DNA of 15,437 nucleotides from Kiritimatiellales bacterium (GCA_030630445.1 DAOVNC010000028.1:1-15437); one strand, 5' to 3'; counted from the first letter of the stretch, positions 1 to 8,539 are shown. The notes: generated by a model from the sequence alone, not told the origin. Numbers and translations are program-made.

Positions 1-1
1 A

Positions 2-1111
2 GGAAAGCCGGTAGTGGTCGGCTCGCCGCCCGACCAACGCGGCGTGGTGGCGGCCGCCTCGTACGAGGCGCGCAAGTTTGGCATCCATTCCGCCATGCCT
101 TCGCGCACAGCCTACCAAAAATGCCCGGAGGCTGTTTTCGTGCGCGGCAACATGGCGCGCTACAAGGAGGTTTCGCGCGAAATCATGCGCATTTTCGAGT
201 CCTACACCCCGCTCGTACAACCCCTCTCCATCGACGAGGCCTTCCTCGATGTTACCGGATCGCAGCGGCTCTTCGGCGATGGGAAAACCATCGCCGAAAG
301 GATCCGGTGCGACATTCGCGAACAAACCGGCCTCACGGCCTCCGTCGGCGTTGCGCCCAACCCATTCCTCGCCAAACTCGCCTCCGACATGAACAAGCCC
401 GACGGCATCACCATCGTCCCCACCGAACCGGAAGCCATCAAGCGCTTCCTCGCCCCTCTGCCCATCGGCCGCATGTGGGGCGTCGGGAAAGTGACGCAAA
501 AGTCGATGCTCTCGCTCGGGATTTCCACCATCGGGAAACTGCAGGAGTGCGACGTCCAAATCCTGGAACGTGCCATTGGAAAACGCGCGGCGGACGGGTT
601 CCGCCGCCTCGCGCACGGCATCGACGACCGCGACATCGCCCGCGACACCAAAGACAAAAGCATCTCCAACGAAACCACCTTCAAGGAAGATGCCACCGAC
701 CGCGACCAAATCGAAGCCACCTACAAACGACTGATCGATCAAGTGGGCGGGCGCATCCGCAAGGCGGGGTTCTTCGCCACCACCGTGCATCTCAAAATCC
801 GCTGGGCCGACTTTTCCACCATCACCCGCCAAACCAAGCTCGCCATTCCCTGCTGCGACGACATTACCCTGCGCGAAACCGGCATGGCCTTGCTCGGCCA
901 ACACCTGTGCAACCGCCCCGTCCGCCTCATCGGTTTCGGCGTCAGCGGCCTCGTCGAGACCAATCAACCGCAAACCGACCAGCTCGATCTCTTTGCTCGC
1001 CCCGACACCACCCTCCACGAAAAGCGCAACCGCCTCAGCCGTGCCGCCGACACCATCAAACAAAAGTATGGAGACCAAAGCATCCAACGCGGATCAACCC
1101 TTGAGCAATAG
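2..1111 (+). CDS. dinB: DNA polymerase IV (Y-family), 5' end cut by window
   Basis: This is a translesion DNA polymerase of the DinB/Pol IV type, a cytoplasmic enzyme that extends mismatched or lesion-containing primers. The frame is open from base 2 and begins inside the conserved GKPVVVG segment, so roughly the first 30 residues, including the first catalytic Asp, lie outside the window. The GTG at 14 is an internal Val codon, not the start. Visible signatures are SxEAR-like ASYEARKFG, the catalytic SIDEAFLDVT (Asp-Glu pair at 233-238), the SVGVAPNPFLAKLASDMNKPDG block, and the thumb helix-hairpin-helix GVGKVT. A little-finger domain follows. QLDLF (980-994) matches the beta-clamp binding consensus but sits about 40 residues before the C-terminus. 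The stop is TAG. ligA follows after 27 nt. Confidence 0.95.
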   Translation, partial: GKPVVVGSPPDQRGVVAAASYEARKFGIHSAMPSRTAYQKCPEAVFVRGNMARYKEVSREIMRIFESYTPLVQPLSIDEAFLDVTGSQRLFGDGKTIAERIRCDIREQTGLTASVGVAPNPFLAKLASDMNKPDGITIVPTEPEAIKRFLAPLPIGRMWGVGKVTQKSMLSLGISTIGKLQECDVQILERAIGKRAADGFRRLAHGIDDRDIARDTKDKSISNETTFKEDATDRDQIEATYKRLIDQVGGRIRKAGFFATTVHLKIRWADFSTITRQTKLAIPCCDDITLRETGMALLGQHLCNRPVRLIGFGVSGLVETNQPQTDQLDLFARPDTTLHEKRNRLSRAADTIKQKYGDQSIQRGSTLEQ

Positions 1112-1129
1112 GGCGGCAAAGTCCATAAT
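1101..1129 (+). promoter_or_regulatory. Putative sigma70-like promoter of ligA, giving a near-leaderless mRNA
   Basis: TTGAGC (1101-1106, 4/6 to TTGACA) and CATAAT (1124-1129, 5/6 to TATAAT) are separated by exactly 17 nt. The predicted start of transcription, about 7 nt after the -10 box, falls within a few bases of the ligA ATG at 1139. No Shine-Dalgarno sequence precedes that ATG, which fits a leaderless or near-leaderless transcript. The -35 overlaps the end of dinB. Confidence 0.5.
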
Positions 1130-1138
1130 AGTTGGCTT

Positions 1139-3190
1139 ATGAAGGATAACAACCAAGCGAAACAACGGATCGAGGAACTCCGCGCGGAGATCGAGCGGCA
1201 TGATAAGCTCTACTATGTTTTTTCCGATCCAGAAATCAGCGACCGCGAATACGACGAGCTGTTCCACTCACTGGAAAAATTAGAACAACAGTTTCCAGAG
1301 TTTATGGATTCGACATCTCCAACTCAGAGAGTCGGGGAGTCTATTAAAAGTTTCGACAGCTACTCTCATCGAAAGCCTATGCTGAGCCTTTCGAACACAT
1401 ACTCAAAAGAAGATCTAGCCGAGTTTGATCGTCGCATCCACAAACTGATTCCAGATGAGCCTTTCGAATATATTCTTGAACCGAAAATTGATGGGACTTC
1501 GGTCTCACTCCGCTATGAAAACGGCCTACTAGTGCAAGCTCTGACTCGCGGAAAAGATAATATTGGTGATGATGTGACAGCTAATATTCGCACCATTAAC
1601 TCAATTCCATTGCATCTTTCCGATATGGTGCCACCTGCGGTACTTGAAGTTCGAGGCGAAGTCTATATGGACTTATACGGATTTGCTCAGCTAAATGAGC
1701 AGCGGCAGGAATCCGGACAGGAACCATTTGCCAACCCGCGTAACGCCAGTTCTGGCTCGCTCAAATTACTGACTCCACGAGAAGCGGCTAAACGGCCGCT
1801 TGATGCAGTTTTTTATGCTTCCGGTGAGTTTGATGGAATATCCTTCGACACACATGAACAAATGCTTCAATCCTTCAAGAACTTCGGATTTCGCATTGTA
1901 CCACATTTCTGGCACTGCAAGAACATTGATGAAGTTCAGCAAAAGTTAGATGAACTAGAAAATATGCGTCACAAGTTTCCGTTTGAGATGGACGGCGGCG
2001 TAATCAAGGTGAATGAGCGGCGGTTCTACGAAGCCCTCGGCTACACAGGCAGAAACCCACGCTGGGCGGTGGCCTATAAATATGAGCCGGAACAGGCTGA
2101 AACCACGTTGCACGCCATTTCGATCCAAGTGGGACGCACCGGTGTGCTGACGCCAGTCGCAGAGCTGGAACCCGTGCAGCTGGCTGGCACCACCGTCAAA
2201 CGTGCGACGCTACACAACGAGGATGAGATCCGGCGAAAGGATATCAAAATCGGTGACCGTGTCATCATCGAAAAAGCTGGCGAAATTATTCCAGCAGTCG
2301 TGAAAGTTGTCAGCGAAAAACGCACTGGCTTAGAAACCGACTTTTCTATGCCAACAAGCTGTCCTGACTGCGGCGGGAACGTTATTCAGCATGAGGACGA
2401 AGTGGCCTGGCGATGTATAAACAACCTTCTCTGTCCTTCACAGGTCAAAGCGGGAATCACTCACTTTGCTTCACGCGAGGCAATGCATATCAACGGTCTG
2501 GGCGAGTCACTTGTCGTCCAACTCGTCGACAGCGGCTTGGTGAAAAATCCGGCAGAGCTCTACACCCTGAAAAAAGTGGAGGTGCTTGGGCTCGAACGCA
2601 TGGGCGAAAAGTCAGCCGAAAACCTTATCGAAGGCATCGGACAGAGCAAGCAACGCCCGTTCGAAAAGGTATTGTTCGGCCTTGGAATCCGACACGTCGG
2701 GAAGGGAGCGGCCACGATTCTGGCCAACGAGTTCAAGAACATCGATGCGCTCATGGCCGCCGATGTTCAAAAACTGGAAACCATCCGCGATATTGGCCCC
2801 ATTGTTGGGAAGTCGGTCGTCGGGTATTTCCAATCGCTGGAAACCCGTGCCGTGATTGACCAGTTGCGGGTGGCGGAAGTCAACTTTGAGCAGGCGGAAA
2901 CCGGCGGGAGCAGTGAACTGGAAGGGCTGACCTTTGTACTGACCGGTTCGCTCGAAACCATGACGCGCGATGAGGGCGGAGACAAGATCCGCGCGCGCGG
3001 CGGGAAGGTGAGTTCGAGCATATCGAAAAAGACGAGCTATCTGGTGGCGGGCGAAAGCGCTGGCTCGAAACTGGCCAAGGCCGAGGCGCTGGGCGTGACG
3101 GTTTTGAACGAGGAGCAGTTTGTCGCCCTGCTCGGGTCGGATGAAAAACTCGAAGACCAAAAGGCGGGGCAGATGGGGTTTGGGTTTTAG
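1139..3190 (+). CDS. ligA: NAD-dependent DNA ligase LigA
   Basis: This cytoplasmic enzyme seals nicks during replication and repair using NAD+. At 683 residues it has the usual family length. Domain Ia carries LYYVFSDPEISDREYDEL (about 25-42). The adenylation domain has the nucleophile motif KIDG (Lys116) and the RGEVYM block. An OB fold follows (about 320-400). The zinc finger has Cys408, Cys411, Cys426 and Cys432. Helix-hairpin-helix repeats cover about 450-580 and a BRCT domain about 592-668. The start at 1139 gives a typical N-terminus but has no Shine-Dalgarno sequence; a promoter just upstream explains this. The first part, to about base 2000, is AT-richer (hand counts of 60-base lines: 21-30 G+C) than the last part (33-41), so the gene may be a recombinant. 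YhcH follows after 20 nt. Confidence 0.98.
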   Translation: MKDNNQAKQRIEELRAEIERHDKLYYVFSDPEISDREYDELFHSLEKLEQQFPEFMDSTSPTQRVGESIKSFDSYSHRKPMLSLSNTYSKEDLAEFDRRIHKLIPDEPFEYILEPKIDGTSVSLRYENGLLVQALTRGKDNIGDDVTANIRTINSIPLHLSDMVPPAVLEVRGEVYMDLYGFAQLNEQRQESGQEPFANPRNASSGSLKLLTPREAAKRPLDAVFYASGEFDGISFDTHEQMLQSFKNFGFRIVPHFWHCKNIDEVQQKLDELENMRHKFPFEMDGGVIKVNERRFYEALGYTGRNPRWAVAYKYEPEQAETTLHAISIQVGRTGVLTPVAELEPVQLAGTTVKRATLHNEDEIRRKDIKIGDRVIIEKAGEIIPAVVKVVSEKRTGLETDFSMPTSCPDCGGNVIQHEDEVAWRCINNLLCPSQVKAGITHFASREAMHINGLGESLVVQLVDSGLVKNPAELYTLKKVEVLGLERMGEKSAENLIEGIGQSKQRPFEKVLFGLGIRHVGKGAATILANEFKNIDALMAADVQKLETIRDIGPIVGKSVVGYFQSLETRAVIDQLRVAEVNFEQAETGGSSELEGLTFVLTGSLETMTRDEGGDKIRARGGKVSSSISKKTSYLVAGESAGSKLAKAEALGVTVLNEEQFVALLGSDEKLEDQKAGQMGFGF

Positions 3191-3210
3191 AACCAATCGG
3201 AGGAAAAGCA

Positions 3211-3657
3211 ATGATACTGGATACACTGAAGAATGCGGCGAAGTATGCGGGGCTTAAGATGGGAATTTCGGAGGCGTTTGGTTTTCTCGACCAGCCGGGT
3301 CTGGCGGAGCTGCCGGACGGAAAGCATGAGATCCTTGGCGACCGCGTCTTTGCGATGGTCGCCCATGGCGATGGGCGCAACGTTTCCGACGGAGAGCTGG
3401 AAGGCCACCGCAAATATATCGATATCCAGTATGTGATCAGCGGCGACGAGTCGATAGGCTGGGCACCGCGCGAAGGGTTGGTTAGCTCAACCGAATACAA
3501 TGCGGAGAATGATATTGAATTCTTCGAGGGAAAGCCGGACAGCGTTGTGCGCGTGCCGGCCGGGTCGTTTGCCGTGTTCCTGCCCACCGATGCCCATCTT
3601 CCTCTCATTGGAGACGGCCCAATCCACAAGGTGGTGGTGAAGGTGGCCGTGGGCTGA
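3211..3657 (+). CDS. YhcH/YjgK/YiaL family protein (DUF386, beta-helix sugar enzyme)
   Basis: This 148-residue protein is full length for the YhcH/YjgK/YiaL family, small cytoplasmic double-stranded beta-helix proteins linked to sugar catabolism. The E. coli member YhcH (NanQ) is an N-acetylneuraminate anomerase. The family core is visible: EGHRKYIDIQYVISGDE (64-80) and VPAGSFAVFLPTDAHLP (115-131), with Glu64, His66 and His129 as likely metal or substrate ligands. GGAGG at 3199-3203 lies 7 nt before the ATG, a good ribosome site. Only 20 nt separate it from the ligA stop, so it is probably cotranscribed with ligA, although no sugar-pathway gene is nearby. The substrate cannot be told from sequence. 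It ends with TGA, convergent with bamA. Confidence 0.9.
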   Translation: MILDTLKNAAKYAGLKMGISEAFGFLDQPGLAELPDGKHEILGDRVFAMVAHGDGRNVSDGELEGHRKYIDIQYVISGDESIGWAPREGLVSSTEYNAENDIEFFEGKPDSVVRVPAGSFAVFLPTDAHLPLIGDGPIHKVVVKVAVG

Positions 3658-3686
3658 AACTTGAAATATGAAACCGGAAACTTGAA
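3656..3686. repeat. Short direct repeat GAAACTTGAA (two copies)
   Basis: GAAACTTGAA occurs at 3656-3665 and again at 3677-3686, with a related ATGAAACC between them. It lies between the convergent yhcH and bamA genes, and the second copy forms the left arm of the hairpin. This looks like low-complexity intergenic sequence of the tgaaac type; no function is claimed. Confidence 0.4.
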
Positions 3687-3704
3687 TCGATCTTCAGGTT
3701 TCCG
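3675..3704 (-). terminator. Hairpin after bamA, probable weak terminator of the long minus-strand operon
   Basis: Bases 3675-3686 pair with 3693-3704 to give a 12-bp stem with a single G-U pair and a 6-nt loop. The stem starts on the base after the bamA TAA. In the minus direction it is followed by a T-rich but interrupted stretch (GTTTCATATTTC), so termination is plausible but not classical. In the plus direction, after yhcH, there is no T tract. Confidence 0.45.
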
Positions 3705-5993
3705 TTAGAAGGTATGCCCGATTTGGAAGTTGAAGCGGCCCTTGCCATCTTGCCATTTCTCGTCGTAGGTGATCGGCCAGGCATAGTCGAGGTGCAGCGG
3801 GAAGCCGGGCAGGTCGAGCCGGATGCCAATGCCCCAGTTGTCGTTGTAGAGGGACGAGTCAAAGTCGAGCACGTCGCTGTTCACTACCCCCCAGTCGTAG
3901 AACATGGCACCCCGTACCTTGCTCCAGATCGGGACGGTGTATTCGAGCGTGGCATAGGCCGAGCTATTTCCGCCTCTAGGCTCGCCAGTGATATCCTTCG
4001 GCCCCACATCGCGGTATTCAAAGCCACGCAGCGTGTTGGGTCCGCCAAGGAACAGGCGGTCGAAGATCGGGACAAACTCGCTGTCGCCGAAATAGTCCAC
4101 CGTTTCCACTTGGCCTCGAAGGTTGAGGACGGTTCCGCCAAAGAGCGCCCAATATTGGCCTGAACGAATTTTTGCGCCATAGATATCGGTTTCGGCACCA
4201 AGCGGGCCGCCGGCAAAATAGGGGGTAATCGTGGTCTTGTTCCCTCGGGAGGGATTGAAGAATCGATCGCGGGTATCGCGCGACCACGTAAAGTTCACGC
4301 CGCTCTTCAACCGCTTTCCTTCCTCGGCCTTGATCGCAGGCGAGGCCGTGTCCTGCACGTCGAACACTTCGAACTGCTCCAGCGTGTAGGCCACCGTCCC
4401 GCGCGTAAAACGCGAGAGCGGCTTCCCTAGCGAAAAGCGCATTCCATTGTTTTTCTGGTCGTATTCGTCACTGAAATAGCGGGCTTCACGGTGGAAGAGG
4501 TCGACCCCGAGGGAAAGCTTGCGGTCGAGGAACCAGGGTTCAACGAACGAGATATCGACGTCGTTGCGCTCCGATCCAAGCTGCAAACGGATCTTGAACT
4601 TTTGCCCGGCCCCGATAGGGGGCCATGTCTTGTAGTTAAAGTTTCCCTGCGACAGCTCGACATAGCCCACCAGGGAGTCGATGCTGGAGAAACCAACCCC
4701 TGCCGAGAACTGGCCGGTTGGTTTTTCCTTTACCTGCACGTTGAGATCGTACTTATCACCCTCCCCGGTCGGCTCCGGAGTGGTGGTGACGACTTCGAAA
4801 TAGTTCAGGTTTCGCAAGCGGTTTTCCGAGGTCTGGACGCGGCTGCGATTATATTTTTCGCCGGGATAGGCGACCATCTCACGGCGAATGACCTTGTCCT
4901 GTGTGCGCTCGTTGCCCGCAATATTCACCTTGTTGATGTAGCCAATGGAACCTTCCACAATCTCATAGCGGATATCCACTCTTCCGGTTTCCGCATTGGC
5001 ATCGTAGACCGGGCGGACACTGGTGCGGATGTAGCCGCGGTTTCCATAGAAGGCACGAATGCTTTCGCTCCCGGACTCGGCATCCTTGAGAGCGGCCACA
5101 TCACCCGTGCCTAAGCGGATGCCGCGCCGTATCTCCTGGGCTTCAAAGCTTTCCATGCCGGCCACGGTGACGTCCCCCACGACATACTGCTGCCCTTCAT
5201 TGATCGAAAGCACCAACCGAGCCTTCTTCGGGTTTGAATCGTCGAGTACCGGATCGGATACGTCCACGTCCAGAAAACCTTCGTTCATGTAGAGCGACTT
5301 GATGGCAAAAACATCCATATCGACGTTTTCGGGCTTGTACTTTCCTGCACCGGTAATAAAGGAGAGAAACCATTTTTGTTTCTGCTGCATGACCTTCCGC
5401 AGGATCTTATCGTCGACGAGTTCATTCCCCTCGAAGGCAATCTTCTTGATCCCCAGCTTTCGCCCTTCCTTGATCTTGAAGGTGACGTCCACGACACCGA
5501 GTTCCGCGTTGGCCTTGGTGGTCCATTTGACCGTGGCATCGGGATACCAGAAGTCGCGGTAGGCTTCCTTGATCTTGAAGGCGGATTGGGCGAATGCGGA
5601 ATCGTCCGCAAACTGGCCAATCACCAGCTCGGACTTTTTGCGCACCTTTTTGTTGCGCATCTTCTTTGCCCCGACAATCTCAAGGCGGCGAAGCTTTTGC
5701 TTGGCCACCACGGTATAGACCAGCACCACGCCATCGGGATCCACATCCATGCGGGCATTGACGTATGAGTAGCGACCGGATTCGCGCATGCGATTCACAT
5801 CCACGGCAATCGAGGAAAGGATGGTGTCGCGGTCGGACACCTGCTCCCCCACCTTGAACGAGGTAAAGGCGGACACCGAACTCATGTCGTACGACTCGCC
5901 CACCTGGTTGACGATGCGGATGCCCTTGATGGTCTCGGCCGGAGCCGATAAGCCAATTAGTGCTGCGAAGAGAATGAGGGCTGCTTTATTCAT
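3705..5993 (-). CDS. bamA: Outer membrane protein assembly factor BamA
   Basis: BamA is the Omp85-family beta-barrel that folds and inserts outer-membrane proteins; it acts in the outer membrane with POTRA domains in the periplasm. The 762-residue product has a signal peptide (MNKAALILFAALIGLSAPA, cleavage near 19/20). Five POTRA-like units follow at about 21-97, 98-176, 179-268, 269-347 and 350-424, several with the family G-N/A-x turn (for example IAGNERTQDKVIRRE). The barrel runs to the C-terminus, with the Omp85 loop motif LRGF (655-658) and a terminal Phe762 in FNFQIGHTF, a typical beta-signal. I chose the ATG at 5993 over the upstream TTG at 6005 because it starts the signal peptide cleanly; no good Shine-Dalgarno is visible for either. 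It follows dnaB by 24 nt. No bamD, skp or lpxD is seen. Confidence 0.96.
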   Translation of the reverse strand: MNKAALILFAALIGLSAPAETIKGIRIVNQVGESYDMSSVSAFTSFKVGEQVSDRDTILSSIAVDVNRMRESGRYSYVNARMDVDPDGVVLVYTVVAKQKLRRLEIVGAKKMRNKKVRKKSELVIGQFADDSAFAQSAFKIKEAYRDFWYPDATVKWTTKANAELGVVDVTFKIKEGRKLGIKKIAFEGNELVDDKILRKVMQQKQKWFLSFITGAGKYKPENVDMDVFAIKSLYMNEGFLDVDVSDPVLDDSNPKKARLVLSINEGQQYVVGDVTVAGMESFEAQEIRRGIRLGTGDVAALKDAESGSESIRAFYGNRGYIRTSVRPVYDANAETGRVDIRYEIVEGSIGYINKVNIAGNERTQDKVIRREMVAYPGEKYNRSRVQTSENRLRNLNYFEVVTTTPEPTGEGDKYDLNVQVKEKPTGQFSAGVGFSSIDSLVGYVELSQGNFNYKTWPPIGAGQKFKIRLQLGSERNDVDISFVEPWFLDRKLSLGVDLFHREARYFSDEYDQKNNGMRFSLGKPLSRFTRGTVAYTLEQFEVFDVQDTASPAIKAEEGKRLKSGVNFTWSRDTRDRFFNPSRGNKTTITPYFAGGPLGAETDIYGAKIRSGQYWALFGGTVLNLRGQVETVDYFGDSEFVPIFDRLFLGGPNTLRGFEYRDVGPKDITGEPRGGNSSAYATLEYTVPIWSKVRGAMFYDWGVVNSDVLDFDSSLYNDNWGIGIRLDLPGFPLHLDYAWPITYDEKWQDGKGRFNFQIGHTF

Positions 5994-6017
5994 GGAACCA
6001 ATCAAGGGGTTGAGAAA

Positions 6018-7400
6018 TTAATAATCGGAAGGAGCATGATCGTCATCGCGCGGATCACGGTCTTCAAAACGGGTGTATTCCTTGATAAAGCTCATATCCA
6101 CGCCGCCGGTTTCGCCGTGGCGGAACTTGGCCACATCGACCACGGCACGGTTGTCCTGGTCGCGTTCGTCGCCATGTTTGTAGTAGCTGGAGCGGTAGAG
6201 TAGCAGCACCACGTCGGCATCCTGCTCGATGGCACCCGAGTCGCGCAGGTCGGAAAGTTTTGGAATATTGTCGCCGCGGCCTTCCGTGGCACGGCTAAGC
6301 TGACTGAGCACCATGACCGGCACCTTCAGCTCCTTGGCCATGGCCTTGATGGCGCCGGAGATGGCCATGGTTTCGCGTTGCCGTCCATCCTTGGCAAACT
6401 TGGTGTAGTTCATGAGCTGAAGATAGTCGATGATGATCAGCTCAACACCATAGCGGCTCTTCATGCGGCGCGCGCGGGAGCGCAGCTCGACGGCCTCCAG
6501 ACCGGGCGTGTCATCGATGTAGATCTGGGCCTTTCTCAAGCGATCCATCGCCTCGGTCAGGCGCATGTGGTTTTCCTTGGTCAGGTTGTGATGCGCGGCC
6601 TGCATGGAGACGCGGGCATTGGAAAAAAGCATGCGGCGCACCAACTGCTCGCGCGACATTTCCAGACTGAAGATTCCCACGGAGACGGGGGTTTTGGCCA
6701 GTAGGCCGAGGGCCGCGTTTTCGGCAATGTTCATGGCGAGCGAGGTCTTGCCCATGGCGGGGCGGGCGGCGAGCACGATCATATCGGTCTTGGCCAGTCC
6801 ACGCAGGCGGTTGTTCAAGCCTTTGTATCCGGTGGTGCCTCCATGGTCGATATCATTGGGGTCCTTTTGGATCTCGGCGAAAGCCTCATCAAGCGAGTCT
6901 TTCCATTTGGGCAACTTCTCGCCGCCATGGCTACCGAGTTCGAAAAGCGATTCCTCGGCATGGCTGACAAGCAAGGCGGCCGTATCTTCACCCTTGTAGG
7001 CGGAGTCGGTGACTTCGTTGGAATGTTCGATCAGGCGGCGATAGAGGTTTTTTTCCTGCACGATATCGCAGTAGAATTCGACGTGTGCGGGAACCAGCGT
7101 GCTATCCTGAAGTTGGACTAGATAGTCGTAGCCCCCCACTTTTTCAAGGGCGTTGTGGGTCTTGAGCCACTCGGCAATGGTGATGGCATCCATGGCCTTG
7201 TTGGCCTGGCTCATCTCCACCATTTGCTCAAAAAGCGCCTGATGGCGGCGATCATAGAACGAATCGCTGCCCAGGCGCTTTGCGAGGCATTTATCAATGG
7301 CATTGGCCGGATCAAGCAGGATGGATCCGAGAACCCCGCGCTCGGCTTCCTCGCTGTGCGGGGGTATCCGAAGTCCCGACCCTAGACCCTCTGGAATCAT
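6018..7400 (-). CDS. dnaB: Replicative DNA helicase DnaB
   Basis: DnaB is the hexameric, ATP-driven 5'-3' helicase that unwinds DNA at the replication fork and recruits primase. The 460-residue protein has the N-terminal collar domain (PHSEEAERGVLGSILLDP, about 14-31, through about 150), a linker, and a RecA-like motor. Walker A is ARPAMGKTS (212-220). Walker B is LIIIDYLQL (321-329). SQLSR (366-370) and the arginine-finger region KFRHGETG (425-432) follow. No intein is present. The ATG overlaps the rplI stop as ATGA (7397-7400), so translation is likely coupled to L9. The pairing with rpsF-ssb-rpsR-rplI is the classical bacterial order. Confidence 0.98.
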   Translation of the reverse strand: MIPEGLGSGLRIPPHSEEAERGVLGSILLDPANAIDKCLAKRLGSDSFYDRRHQALFEQMVEMSQANKAMDAITIAEWLKTHNALEKVGGYDYLVQLQDSTLVPAHVEFYCDIVQEKNLYRRLIEHSNEVTDSAYKGEDTAALLVSHAEESLFELGSHGGEKLPKWKDSLDEAFAEIQKDPNDIDHGGTTGYKGLNNRLRGLAKTDMIVLAARPAMGKTSLAMNIAENAALGLLAKTPVSVGIFSLEMSREQLVRRMLFSNARVSMQAAHHNLTKENHMRLTEAMDRLRKAQIYIDDTPGLEAVELRSRARRMKSRYGVELIIIDYLQLMNYTKFAKDGRQRETMAISGAIKAMAKELKVPVMVLSQLSRATEGRGDNIPKLSDLRDSGAIEQDADVVLLLYRSSYYKHGDERDQDNRAVVDVAKFRHGETGGVDMSFIKEYTRFEDRDPRDDDHAPSDY

Positions 7401-7849
7401 TTCTCTTCTACGATCCAGACCTTGAGCATACCGGTTACTTCCGCATGCAGCTTGATGGAAACATCAAACACACCCAGCTCATGCAACGGGGTGGCCAAAA
7501 CAACCTTGGTGCGGTCGATCTCCAGCCCCTGCTCCTTGACTTTCTCGAGAATTTGCGGAATGCCGACGGAGCCGAACATCTTGCCGTTTTCGCCCACCTT
7601 GGCGGCGATCGTGCATTCGATTCCCTCGATCTTCTTGGCCAGCTCTTCGGCGGCGCCTTTTTCCTTTTCCAGCTGGGCGAGGCGCTCGGTGCGCTTCTTC
7701 TCGATCTGGCGCTTCTTCCCTTCGGTCACCTCGGAGGCGATCCCTTTCGGGAAAAGAAAGTTGCGGGCATAGCCATCGGCGACTTTCACGATATCGCCTT
7801 CGATTCCCAGACCTTCCACTTGATCCATCAACAAGACTTCAATAGCCAT
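7397..7849 (-). CDS. rplI: 50S ribosomal protein L9
   Basis: L9 binds 23S rRNA at the base of the L1 stalk and helps keep the reading frame. The 150-residue length is normal. The N-terminal rRNA-binding domain has the signature GYARNFLFPKG (about 26-36). A long charged connecting helix follows (about 42-75), then the C-terminal domain with GKMFGSVG. AGGAGG at 7859-7864 lies 9 nt before the ATG. The TGA stop overlaps the dnaB start by 4 nt. rpsR is 17 nt upstream. Confidence 0.98.
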   Translation of the reverse strand: MAIEVLLMDQVEGLGIEGDIVKVADGYARNFLFPKGIASEVTEGKKRQIEKKRTERLAQLEKEKGAAEELAKKIEGIECTIAAKVGENGKMFGSVGIPQILEKVKEQGLEIDRTKVVLATPLHELGVFDVSIKLHAEVTGMLKVWIVEEK

Positions 7850-7866
7850 AATTCGTTCCCTCCTGC

Positions 7867-8082
7867 TTAGCGGATGAGACCCACAACCCGCGCACGGCGG
7901 ATGGCACGTTTGATCTGGCGTTGTTGCTGGGCATTGGTGCCCAACAGGCGACGGCTCAGAATCTTGCCCCGGTCGGTCATGAACTTCTTGAGAAGCTCCG
8001 CATCTTTATAATCGATTTTATCGACCCCCTTAAGAAGCTCGGGATCGCGTTTGTATTCATCTCTTTTATCTCTACGACGCAT
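7867..8082 (-). CDS. rpsR: 30S ribosomal protein S18
   Basis: S18 is a small-subunit protein that forms a pair with S6 on the central domain of 16S rRNA. The 71-residue product shows the family core IDYKDAELLKKFMTDRGKIL and the basic C-terminus QQQRQIKRAIRRARVVGL. There is no CxxC zinc motif, so it is a zinc-independent form. AAAGGA (8091-8096) lies 8 nt before the ATG. It lies 16 nt after the ssb stop, in the standard rpsF-ssb-rpsR-rplI order. Confidence 0.98.
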   Translation of the reverse strand: MRRRDKRDEYKRDPELLKGVDKIDYKDAELLKKFMTDRGKILSRRLLGTNAQQQRQIKRAIRRARVVGLIR

Positions 8083-8098
8083 AACTTATATCCTTTCT

Positions 8099-8539
8099 CT
8101 AAAACGGCACATCATCGTCATCGGCGGTTTCCGGAGCCGGAGCGGGCGTACTCGGTACCTGCGGGGCGGATGCAGAGGCGGGTGCCGCCGCATATTCCGT
8201 TCCCTTGCCCGGGCTTCCCAGAAACTGCACACGGTCGGCGCGTACACGCAGTTTGCTGCGCTTTTCGCCCTGCTGGTTTTCCCACTGGTCCAACTGCAAG
8301 CGGCCTTCCACAAAAACCGGGGATCCCTTGTGCAGGTATTCGGAGGCCGTTTCGGCCTGCCTGCCCCACACCACCACATCCACAAAACAGACCTGTTCAA
8401 CGGTCTCGCCCGCCTTGTTTTTGAAGGTTTCGTTCACGGCCAATCCCAGATCGGCAACCGCCGCTCCAGAGGGCGTATACCGGATTTCCGGATTGCGCGT
8501 CAGATTCCCTATTAACAAGACCCGGTTGTAGCTGGCCAT
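8099..8539 (-). CDS. ssb: Single-stranded DNA-binding protein SSB
   Basis: SSB coats single-stranded DNA in replication and repair and recruits partner proteins through its C-terminal tip. The start is the internal ATG at 8539, giving MASYNRVLLIGNLTRNPEIRY, exactly where the family begins. AGGAGG at 8546-8551, 6 nt upstream, supports it. A longer reading from 8593 would add 18 unconserved residues. The 146-residue protein has an OB fold (about 1-110), an Ala/Pro/Ser-rich flexible linker, and the acidic tip DDDDVPF at the extreme C-terminus. The ATG begins 1 nt after the rpsF stop, so S6 and SSB translation are probably coupled. Confidence 0.97.
   Translation of the reverse strand: MASYNRVLLIGNLTRNPEIRYTPSGAAVADLGLAVNETFKNKAGETVEQVCFVDVVVWGRQAETASEYLHKGSPVFVEGRLQLDQWENQQGEKRSKLRVRADRVQFLGSPGKGTEYAAAPASASAPQVPSTPAPAPETADDDDVPF

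Noticed and set aside
14..16. GTG at 14 as the dinB start
   Set aside because: The frame is open back to base 2 and reads GKPVVVG, an internal conserved segment; the gene is cut by the window.
2612..3226. 204-residue open frame on the minus strand over ligA
   Set aside because: It lies wholly antisense to the conserved HhH/BRCT part of ligA and shows no recognisable domain.
4491..5114. 207-residue open frame on the plus strand inside bamA
   Set aside because: It is a shadow of the bamA POTRA/barrel codons with no start signal.
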